A stretch of DNA of 64,000 nt from Unio delphinus (Eukaryota; Mollusca; Bivalvia; Unionida; Unionidae). A program made the translations under genes and the position numbers. Location: positions 62,001 to 126,000 of the forward strand of contig JAQISU010000109.1 in NCBI GenBank assembly GCA_029339505.1, given 5' to 3'. Below are positions 41,739 to 52,206 of the stretch, in pieces (position 1 is the first letter of the stretch; each line of letters begins with the position of its first letter). The notes under the pieces were generated by a model. It was not told the origin of the DNA and ran no database searches. It saw nothing but the letters and a program-made list of their open reading frames with translations.

Positions 41739-42417
41739 CTTAACGTGTTGTTGTTTTTCACTGTAAAGGATACAGATAGCCTAATTAACTGGACTATGGT
41801 TCTATTCAGCAAAAAGCACCAGTTATGGAAAAAGAGAAATAACTCCATCTCATACGGCGATGCCATGAAATAGTTTCGTCTCCTTCGCGATATGCATATA
41901 GTATATTTCTAGATATTATTTATTGTTTCCTTTAGACAAAACTGGTGTTCTTTGACACATAATTCGATAAAGATAAGACAAGTGAAGAAAAAACACTATT
42001 ATAATACACTATAATAATAAAAACATACTCTTCATTGTTAGCAACGAAATAGCTGAAAAAGAAACATCAGTGAGTTAGTATTACACTATGTTTCCTTCTT
42101 ATTTCCTTTTATTTCTGCACTTTGCAATGATGGGGTGCGGGAGATATTATAAAGTGCTTTTACACATCACTGACATCTCACCTCTGTGCCCAAGTCTCGT
42201 TTCGGCCAATATAGATTACGTGAGAAACTTGTCAGTAGTTTCTTGTAGATTTGTGGTACTTAGGAAGAGACTACTCTACCAAATATTCTGACAGACATCG
42301 ATAGCCTGTCATGACCTGAAAATTCCACACAAAAACACACTCTGTACATCACACTTCAATAACATGTTTGGTAAGGTCAGGTTCACGTTTATCAATAATA
42401 TAATACAAACGTTAGTA
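40841..42417. other. AT-rich spacer with CT array
   Basis: A (CT)n run lies at 41690-41736. A very degraded family 1 SINE body may lie at 42170-42260 (CATCTCACCTCTG, TTTCGGCCAATAT, TTTCTTGTAGATTTGTGGT). No gene. Confidence 0.45.
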
Positions 42418-42710
42418 ACCGTTCCGGTGGCTTAGTGGTTAGAGCGTTCGCCCCAGAAGCGGGAGGTCATGGATTTGATCCCCGAGCGAGTCCTACCAAA
42501 AACTTACAAAATGGTACTAACAGCTACCTCGCTTGCTGCTCAACATTATGAGGTTAGTGTTAGGACTGGTCGGCCTGGTGTCAGTATAATGTGACTGTGT
42601 GGGACATCATGTTACTTGTCTGCGGCATGATGCCTCATTGCAGACATCGTAGCGATATGACTGAAAAATTGTTAAAACTACGTTAAAATGCCCAATCAAA
42701 TAAACAAACC
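42418..42710 (+). mobile_element. tRNA-derived SINE, family 2
   Basis: Head: GGTGGCTTAGTGGTTAGAGC (A box) and GGATTTGATCCCCGAGC (B box). Body: AGGTTAGTGTTAGGACTGGT and GTCAGTATAATGTGACTGTG. Tail: ATATGACTGAAAAATTGTTA then AATCAAATAAACAAAC. It resembles the mollusc SINEs that share a conserved central domain; that match is from memory and not tested. Confidence 0.9.
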
Positions 42711-43604
42711 TTAGTGGAACATACACATGCAAAAATAAAAATCAGATTATGTTTAGTGCATTATCTTCAGAAAATTTGAACTGAAATAAAATAACCACGT
42801 AACAGGTGAATAAGAACAAATTGTCATCAATTATTGCTGCACAATAACATTGTTCAAGAGCACAAAAAATTCTTGTTAAACAGCTACATAGTATCGAACT
42901 TGTATTTCCTTCAGACCTGCACGTATGATAAAGATCCTTGATCATTTTCCTGTTTTTTTTTATCTTCAACAGTAAATTTTTGTTAAAACCAACCGATAAC
43001 GTTCTAGTTAATTTGTATATGTCTTGTAAGTCATTCATTGTATTTTCATAACCTTGTAGTGCCTCTTGTGGAAAAATATGTTTCCTCTATTTCAATGCTT
43101 GCCAAATTTAGTTCACCTTGAACTGGTTCATGTTCATTTCTCAAGGACATGGGATATCCACTTTCGTCTCCAACCACTACAACATGTAAACAACGTTCCG
43201 TTATAATACATGAAAATAGATAAAGGTATGCCAACATTCTCTCTAATGCATGTGCTGCAAATGCCAACAACTTCACCTTACCTTACACTTGTCACTCTGT
43301 CAGAACTGCATAACATCTGTGGAACAATATTTTATAGACCGCAGTGAGAATAGTGTTCAATGAAATTGTAGCACTTTTAAAGTCATCATAACTCACTCAT
43401 TAGTTAACTCACTAAAAGATGAAGAGTGATTACTCTGAATTATCAATCTTTGACCATTTCTAAAACACTTGCAATTTCTAATTGTACTTCGCACTATCAG
43501 ATGTTAACGTACTTGACATACAACTATTCTTAGCTAAAATTTAAATAATGACTTATATTTAGGTTCATGCTAGCAAGTCATAATAATTGTATACTTAATG
43601 AGAA
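42711..43604. other. No gene recognised
   Basis: Two minus-strand ORFs (42742-43038 and 43046-43276) have no motif or splice context that I can support. Confidence 0.35.
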
Positions 43605-44078
43605 CGATTGTTGGGAACCATTCCATGATATCAAAACATTTTAATAGAATATTAATTCCCAATATAGTACAGGCGATGGTGCAAAGTGTACCGTTATGAA
43701 CAGTGAATTAATAACCATACTGAGGATGGAATAGATGAAAATTATCTACAAACAAAATGATCAAATATTTAATATAAAATCATTAAGCATTTGATAACCT
43801 CATATTGCTCTGTCAGGCTGAGACGGTGAACAATTGCTTGGAACCATTGCATGACAGTATATTGTGAGGAAAATATCAACAATCTTGTATTGAATATTAC
43901 TTCCCAATATAGTACAGGCGATGGTGCAAAGTGTACCGTTCGTCTGCGTTATGAAACAGTGAATTAATGACCATACTGAGGTTGGAATAGATGAAAATTA
44001 TCTACAAACAAAATGATCAACTCTTTAATATAAAATCATTAAACGTTTGATAACCACATAATTGCTCTCTCAGGTGCT
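43605..44078 (+). repeat. Two-copy direct repeat, period about 244 bp
   Basis: Both units carry TTGGGAACCATT/TTGGAACCATT and CCCAATATAGTACAGGCGAT, then GGTGCAAAGTGTACCGTT and AAAATTATCTACAAACAAAA. The second unit has an extra CGTCTGCG after the ACCGTT. Confidence 0.88.
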
Positions 44079-44156
44079 CTCTCAGGTGAAAACACTGAAA
44101 TGTATTCATAACTAGCAAGTTCATGGTTTATTTTGAGGTCATGTCATAAAACCACC

Positions 44157-44158
<2 letters not shown>

Positions 44159-44215
<57 letters not shown>
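44159..44215. repeat. (CT)n microsatellite
   Basis: A pure CT run shortly after the two-copy repeat. Confidence 0.95.
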
Positions 44216-44220
<5 letters not shown>

Positions 44221-44447
44221 CCTGTATTTCAGACGGCATCAGTAACGTGAGTACGATTATGTTCATAAAACTGCATCAGTTATTGACAAAGAGGAATAAG
44301 GAATAACTACGGCTAAAGTGCAGATACCGTGAAAAATACTTGAAGAAAGTTTTGTCGATAAAGATGGAAAAGTAGAAAACAAAACAGTTTTAAAAGGATA
44401 AATAGACAATCTTCAAACTTCTTAATTTAAGGACGTAAGAATGAATG

Positions 44448-44755
44448 AGACCACTCTGGTGGCTTAAAGTGGTGAGAGCGTATTTCTCGGACGCATGAAG
44501 TAGCGGGATTCAACACCGGCAGAGTCATATTTATCAAAATAGTTCTACCAGCAGACTTGCTTGTCGCTCAGCATTAAGAGGTTAGTGTTAGTACGTGTCA
44601 GCCTGGTGTAATGAAAATTTGACTGGGTGGGACATGATGTTACGTGTCTTTAGTATAATGTCACAGTGCTAGACTTCACTATATCTGCCACACTGAAGAT
44701 GTCATGGCGATATGACTGAAAAAGTGTTAATGCTCCGTCAAAAGTCCACATCACA
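44448..44755 (+). mobile_element. tRNA-derived SINE, family 2, diverged
   Basis: It has CCACTCTGGTGGCTTAAAGT at the head, then GCTCAGCATTAAGAGGTTAG, GACTGGGTGGGACATGATG and GCGATATGACTGAAAAAGTG in family order. It sits just outside the left GTCCTC-rich end at 44.87 kb. Confidence 0.82.
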
Positions 44756-44834
44756 CACATAAGAATGGATGTCCATGGTCCATGAGTAATGTGTATTATT
44801 ATTCTTAGAAAGTTCCTTTACTTTTCTGAATGTT

Positions 44835-44838
<4 letters not shown>

Positions 44839-44869
<31 letters not shown>
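44839..44869. repeat. (TG)n microsatellite outside the left inverted end
   Basis: A TG run directly abutting TTTTGCTATACTTGCGAGGA. The mirror-side end at 59.82 kb also abuts (TG)n. Confidence 0.95.
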
Positions 44870-44872
<3 letters not shown>

Positions 44873-45135
44873 GCTATACTTGCGAGGACTTGAGTTGGGT
44901 TGCACACCAACATCTCGAGGACTGTACTACATTTCGAGGACTTACACACTAGTCCTCGAAATGATATATCGGAAAACGGTTGAGAATGATCATATGAGAT
45001 GAACCACGTGTTTTTGTAAAAGTCCTCATGAAGTCGGTAATGCTTGACATAGAGTTACACTCGTGTGTATAGGTCACACAATTTGCGGCTTTCCGTTTGG
45101 CGCTTTAGAGGCTTGACAAGTGTGCAAACTATTAG

Positions 45136-45220
45136 CCAATCAGAAGGCGTGTGATCTAAGACTGTCATCCAATCAGAACATCGCTACTTTCCAGTGTAAC
45201 TGTACATTTTATACAGATAA
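45136..45220 (+). promoter_or_regulatory. Twin CCAAT boxes and TATA-like element
   Basis: CCAATCAG occurs at 45136-45143 and again at 45169-45176, followed by ATTTTATACAGATAA near 45206-45220. The order and spacing fit a core promoter with transcription starting around 45.24-45.27 kb, about 200 bp before the short first coding exon. Confidence 0.45.
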
Positions 45221-45838
45221 ATGTGACTTTTAAAAATAATTACTGGTTTAAAAAAATAATTTTATAATAATTTTAAACTGGCGATGCCTGAACAGAGTGC
45301 AGTATTTTAAGCCCGGTGCTTCCGTTTGTGCGGTGTTTGGCGCGTTTTTTAATTTTTTTTTATATTGCGTACATTGATTCCATTCCGGCAAGGATTAGCT
45401 AATATTCCACTACAGTAAATTCTTGGAAGATGGCAGGACATGCTTAATCAAACTGGTAAGTAATAAAACAATTCTTTTTCAAGTTGTTAACTGTATTCCT
45501 CCAAAATAGCTACAATTTTTTTTTTTTTATAGCTACGATGTCGTAGCCTCAACTTGATTTGTTGTGGTTGAGTGTCCACGACGTAGGAGTAAGGGTACAA
45601 CTAGTTTTTATATTATTATAATTATTATTTGTGACAACTTGGTTTTATCCCATTTTCAGCAACGAACTTATATTGATGTCAGTACAGCTCGCGTATATTT
45701 TCGGAATTCCACTCAATGCAGTGGTGGGTGGTGCAGAAAGAGCGAGAGACAGAGGGGAGGGGGGGGGGGCCATCTCTCCATCGTTGTAGTCATTCTGGAT
45801 GACACCACCGCAGAGTGGGCGTGAGTTAATGTCACAGG

Positions 45839-45919
45839 CACTTGATTCTGGGTAAATTAATGTATACACTCACCATATAATATGGTGAGTGTATACATTA
45901 ATTTACCCAGAATCAAGTG
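45839..45919. repeat. 81-bp perfect palindrome
   Basis: Arms 45839-45878 and 45880-45919 are exact 40-bp reverse complements around a single A at 45879. An imperfect match (CACAG) continues outside both arms. It lies in the SET intron, 23 bp before a (GA)n run, and could fold into a long hairpin in RNA or a cruciform in DNA. Confidence 0.97.
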
Positions 45920-45942
45920 TCTGTGGTTAATGTGTATGACCC

Positions 45943-46000
<58 letters not shown>
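45943..46000. repeat. (GA)n microsatellite
   Basis: A pure GA run. The Glu-Arg ORF across it (45882-46103) continues into DADVSASLSDEYTHFSSSNE, which looks more protein-like but has no support from a neighbour. Confidence 0.93.
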
Positions 46001-46004
<4 letters not shown>

Positions 46005-47661
46005 GATGTATCTGCATCGTTATCAGATGAGTATACACATTTTTCTAGTTCTAATGAACACCATTTAATAGATATGCCAAATCAAATTGTAGATAATACT
46101 TAGAGAATGTCTCGAAAACAACTATACACTACTGTACTTTTTTCATTTACAAAAAGCTGATGAACACATTTCGCAACGGTGCATAAAAATACCAGACACC
46201 AGAACTAAGACATTTAAGTACATGTATTTCAATACAGCTTCCTGTTTGTGACTACTTGGGCATTTGGCTATTGAGACCAAGAAATTAAATACCGGTACAT
46301 ATAAAACATGAAAATCAGATTCTTTCAATAGTATATAGCAATTTTTTTCTCCCTAAATTATTAAGCTTGTATGCGAGTATTTATACTGTGATAATCTCAT
46401 AATCAGTATCGGCAATTTTAATAATCAGCCATAACGCGGTATCAGCATAATTGGCAAAAAGTGACATCGGTACAGCTCTACATTTCATCTGACGGATTGA
46501 CTTTGTTAGTGGCCATGATTTGCCTTTATGAACTGAGACATGAACAACATTCTTTATATTGCAGGACATGGTGTATTTGCTGGAAAGAGCGTGAAGAAAA
46601 ATGATTACTTTTTACAATATCAGGGAGAACTGATATTATACAAAGAAGGTAGCCAGAGGGAAAAGTAATACAGGGAAAAACTAGCTGCAAGTTTCCTGTT
46701 TTTTTAAGATACGGTATGTGTACTTTATGGTGCATTATGTAATCAAAATGGCAAGTACACCACTCCCTCGAAAACTTGCAAACACTTTTATAACGCGGTG
46801 TACAGCATGGAGCCTGATTTTTTTCAAAGAAAATATATTTTAAATACTTACCAAACTAAAAGATACTGATATGATCCTGACAAACCACTAAGACTATGAA
46901 TTCACTATCTTTATGGTTGTCACACACAATGACTTTCCAGATCCTATGATTATTCATACCGGGACACAAAAGATGCTTGCATATTAAGTATATGCACTTA
47001 TGTAATATCTATTGAAATATGAGTGTCACATGTTATGTAAGTGTATCATACTGCAATGTTTGGACCCGTTGCTGTATCCTTATAACTATATTTCAGAGCA
47101 TAAGAGCACTGATAGAAATATATTTTTACAAAACCACAAGATTTTTACATTATAATGAAAGAAATTACTGTCAATTACTAACATCTGTACTATAAAAATT
47201 GTTTAATAAAATCAGCGATCCCAAACAATTTAACTTTATTTTATGTCATAACTCATTGTTTCAATAAATGTAATTAATATATTGTTAATGGCACAGTAAT
47301 CCTTTTGTGATTTGATGTGTACCTAGAGAATGTTAACAACTGAACTTGTTTCTTTCTTTCACTGGCTTAATTTCATATACTATATGGCCGTAATGCTGAG
47401 GTTAAACTTTTTACCTAATGTTTACTGTGTTTGTAATTGATATTTACTTGTAGCTGTTGCTGTTAAAGCAAACTAAATAGTATGGTAAACTAATATATTT
47501 GTTAGTGTGAACCCAAGATCCTAATTTCAATGTTTCCTTTTGGCAGTATTGGTTTCTTCACATTTCTTAAATGGTAAGCAGTTGAATAATTTGTAGTTAA
47601 CATAGTATCAATATTTGGTGAATCTATCATCCAAAATGAAGAAGGATTATTTGTTTTGTAG

Positions 47662-47909
47662 GTAAAAGCTGCAAATCAGTCGTTAAGGCAGAGAAGAAGA
47701 AAACAGCAAGAGTACCATGGCTAAAGCAGGATAAGGCAGCTGTAGAAAGACAACCTGGACAATTAATCAGAACAGCTTCATTACTAAGAATAACAGTATG
47801 CGAAGAGGCAAAGAGAAAGATGCCTATTCTGGCAAGTTGTCCATGGACCCAGATCAAATATTTTATAAAATATTTAAAATATAAACCTATGTTAAAGCTA
47901 AAGAACTAA
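47662..47909 (+). CDS. Probable terminal exon: basic region with W...W module
   Basis: The acceptor TTTGTTTTGTAG precedes an 82-codon open frame (phase 1, the same phase as the SET intron join) ending in TAA at 47907-47909. It reads KAEKKKTARVPWLKQDKAAV, later CEEAKRKMPILASCPWTQIK, then YFIKYLKYKPMLKLKN. The layout (basic stretch, W-x5-8-A-V helix, Cys-containing helix, W-x2-I-K-x-F/Y helix) recalls a C-terminal module of many uncharacterised proteins from bivalves and fishes, some of them next to SET or zinc-finger parts. This is recollection, not a search. Position and strand suggest it belongs to the SET transcript. No stop or frameshift is visible in this exon. Confidence 0.5.
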
Positions 47910-48877
47910 AACAGTTGCCTAAGAATTTCACAGAGATAATAAATATTTGCTGGCATATAAATTCTGGTGCATCTTATGTAATTGTGTGAAAGCAGCATGT
48001 ACTAGTAATTTGATTACATATAATAGATAAGTTAGAAAATGAATATCCATGACAAAGACAGGTATTCAATCCATTTTTATTTTTGTACCTTGTGATATAA
48101 TATGGTCTGATATGAGAGGTTTCCGGAGAATTGTAGCCTGCATTAAAGTTAGACGACAATAGTGATCATACTCCTTGTACAAAGGCAATGCACCGTTCCA
48201 TTATCAATTGATGTCACTGTCAACAATTCCTTCTAGTCTAAATTATTTTATCCATTGTCTCAAAAACAAAATCGTTTGCAGTGTTAATTATATGCTCATT
48301 AAATATAGTAATGATTTAGTCCGGTCACTCTTGTCAAAACCGGTGTGAGCTTAATGTTTGGCAGACCAGATCAAATTGGAAAATTAGGCTACCCATAGGA
48401 TATTGTGAATATGTTACCATGTAATGCCAAGTGCTTAATGGTGTTGGTTTCTCAACCAGTGATGCATTTTGTACAGAAGTGTCATTTAGAGCAACAACTA
48501 ACATGGGCAAATATAGAAACCATGTGCATCCTAACTACAGAAAGTGCAAATACTCTTATGTGTTGGGCATGGAGAGGTTATTATACATAAAAAATAAATT
48601 ACACATTGTGACCAAATGGTCATTTCAGAATTTAAATTGATTCTTTATGGATATAAATATTGTGATTACTTTAACTTAGAAACTGAAGAATTCTGGTTTG
48701 TATTTAAGTTTACATTGGCAATTTAGTTTATTACTGTTTTCTCTTTCAAGAAAACTTAAGATGAATGGGGCAGTAGTAAGGTATAAAATACCCTCACTCA
48801 TACAAACAGAACTCTGGAAAATATATTTTAGCATTAGTGATAAAATTTCCCTGTTGCCATAATCCGAAATACATACA
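47910..48877. other. Downstream flank of the SET-like gene
   Basis: Two overlapping plus-strand ORFs (48405-48640) include FRATTNMGKYRNHVHPNYRK; no family recognised. AATAAA signals occur near 48594. Confidence 0.3.
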
Positions 48878-49283
48878 CATAGCTGCCAACCATTTTTCAG
48901 TGATTCACAAATTCACGCCTTTATGCAAAAAATTAATTAATTCCCCAATTTTCAATTATTTTAAGTATTTTTTAAATTAACTGATTTCTCATTAAACGCT
49001 AGTTATGATGTCAGTAACATTTGTTTTGTATCTTATATGTTTTCAGCATGTTTTTATGTTTTCCAATTTCATTATTTTTCTGTTGTGTAGTAATATCATT
49101 ATAGATGGTGTAAGGTGCTTAGAGCTTCGAAAGATTAGGGAATTTAGGCGCTATACAAAGTCCTCGTTATTATTATTATTTATTATATCGGCAGTTGCTG
49201 AATAGGTCTGGTACAACTGGTCGTGGTATAAGTGAACTATAGCTGATAGGTACTGTTTTTACCCCGGTAGCAAACATTTTAAG

Positions 49284-49290
<7 letters not shown>

Positions 49291-49366
<76 letters not shown>
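49291..49366. repeat. (TA)n microsatellite
   Basis: A pure AT run with a TG lead-in. Confidence 0.95.
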
Positions 49367-49371
<5 letters not shown>

Positions 49372-50261
49372 TAGTCCCACTCTTGAACGGCCCTCCCTGA
49401 CCAGTAGCCACCTGCTTCTTACGGGCAGAATCTCATGGCACCAAATTTGTATTCAATTGATTATCTCTATCATCGATCCATGTCTCCCAGTGTCAAGTTT
49501 CCGTTAGAAGTGTTGACTAAAGATTAATAGAACATGTTCATTATCAATAAAAGGCTTTGTTTACACAAAATTGGCTCATTAATGTTTTGATAGAGTTTGG
49601 GGCTTAACACATATGTTGAGTTCTTCTCTGATAATTATAACTAGTTGTAATTGTTAAGATCATAACAGGGTCAGCATAGGCTATAAATAGATTTTGTGCA
49701 TTGGCACACACATAGAACTTTGAAGAAAACAGGGTACGATACAGAGACCGAAAAATCATGTGACAATACAATTATGGCTTCCTTTATGAAAACTGCATTT
49801 CTTCCACTTGACACAAGTTTTGTTTGCATAATTAAATCACATACAGTTAGCAACACCAGAATAAATCATTATCAGATATTAACAAGTCATCATGTTAACA
49901 GAGATGTATGTACAAAGATGTAAATGACGTTTTTGAATGTATTTTCATTGCGCATGACACCAATACCCGCTCGCATATCACACTTAGGTCAAGATATAGA
50001 ACTATTAACATATATTCAGTTGAAATAAGTTTCTTAATATAACAAGAAGAACATTTAATGATTAATGTTACATTTAAACTAAGATAATAAATGCTTTGAA
50101 GTATATAACTTTCAAACTATGTACATTACATATGCTTCTAATAGAAATTTATTCCCCCATCTGGAAAGGCCACCCGTCTTATAATTCCACTTTCAAGGTA
50201 CAGAAGGGATGGCTGTATAAAAGGGGGACTACTGTATATAAAAGATTAGTTTTACAAATGC

Positions 50262-50325
50262 TTTAGGTGGCCCCAAATGGTCTAAAGCGCTCTCCATTAT
50301 TGTGGGATTGTGGTCTGAATTCAAG
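50262..50325 (+). mobile_element. Degraded SINE family 1 head
   Basis: GGTGGCCCCAAATGGTCTAAAGCGCTCTCC resembles the tRNA-like head but is short of the A-box Gly and breaks off. It directly precedes a family 2 SINE in the opposite orientation. Confidence 0.4.
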
Positions 50326-50436
50326 ATTTACTTGCCTCCAAAATTGAAGAGCTTGACAACAAGTCAATCTATGAACCTCCAAAACTAACGATTTGACAAC
50401 GGACGTGCTCCATACGGCATGAGCAATATTACTTTG

Positions 50437-50716
50437 TTTGTTTGGTTAGGATTTTTAATGTAGCTTTAAAAGAAATTCAATCATTTTGCTATGATGCCTG
50501 CAGTGAGGCAGTTTATAGTGATGTCACTGGGGCATCATGCCACAGACATGTCATGCTTCACAGTCACATTATCCTGACACCAGGCCAACCAGTCCTAACA
50601 CTAACCTCTTAATGCTGAGCTTCAAGCGAGGCAGCTGTTAGTACCATTTGTATAAGTCTTCCGGGGATCGAACCCACAACTTCCCACTTCCGCGGCGGAC
50701 ACTCTAACCACAAGTT
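50437..50716 (-). mobile_element. tRNA-derived SINE, family 2
   Basis: In reverse complement: GTGGTTAGAGTGTCCGCC and GGGTTCGATCCCCGG form the head, GCATTAAGAGGTTAGTGTTA the body, and CATAGCAAAATGATTG the tail region, ending in AAACAAACAAAG. Confidence 0.88.
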
Positions 50717-50727
50717 AAAACTAGATT

Positions 50728-50991
50728 ATGTTATTGATGACGGGAATGGAATATTTTTGTTTACCTCGTGATATGGGAATGAAAACTGGTAGTATTATTG
50801 GATACAGCAGCCATTTGACACGCTTACATACGGACCTGGTAAATAATACAATACCAGTGACTGAAAAGCAGTCAGTAACAATTCGTAAAGAAGAGAATGT
50901 GATTAGCAGTTATGATGACAAAAGGTTAAAAATGGTGAGAGATTGTAATTGGTCTACAGTTAAACAGCTGATGATTAAAAAACAGAACTAA
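50728..50991 (+). CDS. Unidentified protein-like ORF
   Basis: An 87-codon frame with ATGGGAATGAAAACTGG-type coding text. It reads MKTGSIIGYSSHLTRLHTDL, then KQSVTIRKEENVISSYDDKR and CNWSTVKQLMIKKQN, ending in TAA. An AACTAG acceptor-like site precedes it. The content looks coding but matches no family I know. It lies between the TIRs of the 5.6-kb candidate element and could be its residual gene. Confidence 0.35.
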   Translation: MLLMTGMEYFCLPRDMGMKTGSIIGYSSHLTRLHTDLVNNTIPVTEKQSVTIRKEENVISSYDDKRLKMVRDCNWSTVKQLMIKKQN

Positions 50992-51373
50992 TTTACTTTA
51001 TTCACGAAGCAAATAAACAAGTGTCTATGGTTATGTATGTGGTTGCATGATCTGACTGAATTTACTTCTGAAAATAGTTTTTTTCTTACCTATATTATTA
51101 TTTTGTGTTCATTCCTTTTGTTGCCAAATGTTAACATGAGTTTTGAATCACATACAACAAGTTAATTACGGCCAAAAATAAACTAGAATAACATCATCAG
51201 TTAATTAAGGAACAAGTTGTCCAGCTTATTTTAAACGCCATCTTTTTTACGCTTTCAGAAATAAACAATCAGTGATGCTTGTGCTTTTAATCTGACTCGA
51301 ACAAATAATGTCAGTATTTAGATCTCTTGGTTTACATTGTCAACTGGTGCCTATGTGTCACCAACTGGTGCTT

Positions 51374-52206
51374 CATACATGCCAACCATTACGCTTTTGG
51401 CGTAATCATTACGCTTTTTGTCACTAAATTACGCGTTACGCTTAAACGTATATGGATTACGCTTTTTCGGTACATCAACCTCTCAAAAAAAAAAAATTAT
51501 TTGTTTTCTCGTTATTATTAAAGTTCCATTAATCCCATAGACCGTATTTTAGAAAAGACGGCTTTTACGTAACTACAATATAAGAGTACGCTAGACCGTG
51601 GACTTTCGTAATAGTAACATGTTCTATTTATAGCTAACCTGGTTCTACTGTTGAACTCTATTCTATTTATATTTATTTATATGCGTAGTGAGGAGATAGC
51701 AGACTGGTTTTCCAAATTTAATATTTACTCGCAGATTCCATATTCTAATTCATATTTCTTGCAGCACCAGTCTAAATATATTTTAGCTCTTAAAAAGTAT
51801 ATTTTATTTTACTCTTATATTTTATTTTACTCTATGCATTTATGTGAGCAAAAATATCCCCTTTCAAAAATTTCCCAGATAAATTAGAAAAAGGCAACCG
51901 AAAACCCCCCGAAACAAAATATAACAGAATCCTCTAAATATTAAAAACAAACAAAAAAAAAAGTACAGCATCACGTGACATCTATTTCCGGCCGTGTCGA
52001 AACGTCTTAAGAAGGTTTCTAGTCGATGTGAGTAAAGCTAAAAGTGCTACATATGAAAACTTGAAACAGTAAAGGATGAGCAGGGCAAATAATCGTTGTT
52101 TATTGAAATTTTAGCATGTTATATGTGGACTACGCTTTTTCCGCCTGGATTCCGCTTTTTTACCACTTGGATTACGCCAATTCCTCGTCAGGGGTTGGCA
52201 TGTATG
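51374..52206. mobile_element. 833-bp MITE-like TIR element with 8-bp TSD
   Basis: The 14-bp TIR CATACATGCCAACC (51374-51387) is exactly inverted at 52193-52206. TGGTGCTT occurs at 51366-51373 and 52205-52212, so the 8-bp TSD overlaps the last two TIR bases; GTGCTT alone is a 6-bp non-overlapping TSD. The element split the second copy of a small tandem repeat (CAACTGGTGCYTATGTGTCA): joining the flanks restores it. Subterminal ATTACGCTTTTT motifs repeat at both ends. No transposase inside; a 78-codon ORF (51651-51887) is unremarkable. Confidence 0.9.

Larger units (their letters stand above)
45440..46713 (+). pseudogene. SET-domain methyltransferase fragment (SET8/KMT5A-like), two exons, broken
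   Basis: A short exon starting ATG at 45440 (MLNQT) ends at a consensus donor, G|GTAAGT, at 45456. The intron (45456-46564) ends in TTTATATTGCAG. The phase-1 join restores codon G and gives GHGVFAGKSVKKNDYFLQYQ followed by GELILYKEGSQREK. This matches the N-terminal half of SET domains of the SET8/KMT5A type, where G(R/H)GVFA..F.KGDF..EY.GELI leads to a RE..Y helix. In those enzymes this part binds S-adenosylmethionine and the domain methylates lysine. A TAA at 46666-46668 interrupts the helix; the frame resumes YREKLAASFLFF, then a poly-T slip precedes a GTATGT donor at 46714. The catalytic NHS/NDxxxxxN and C-terminal Tyr segments were not found downstream. The exon-intron structure argues against a processed copy. 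Confidence 0.72.

Noticed and set aside
42418..42495. tRNA-like sequence with strong A and B boxes
   Set aside because: It is the head of a SINE family 2 copy, followed by the conserved body.
43046..43276. Minus-strand ORF with some protein-like text
   Set aside because: Short, isolated, without recognisable motif or exon borders.
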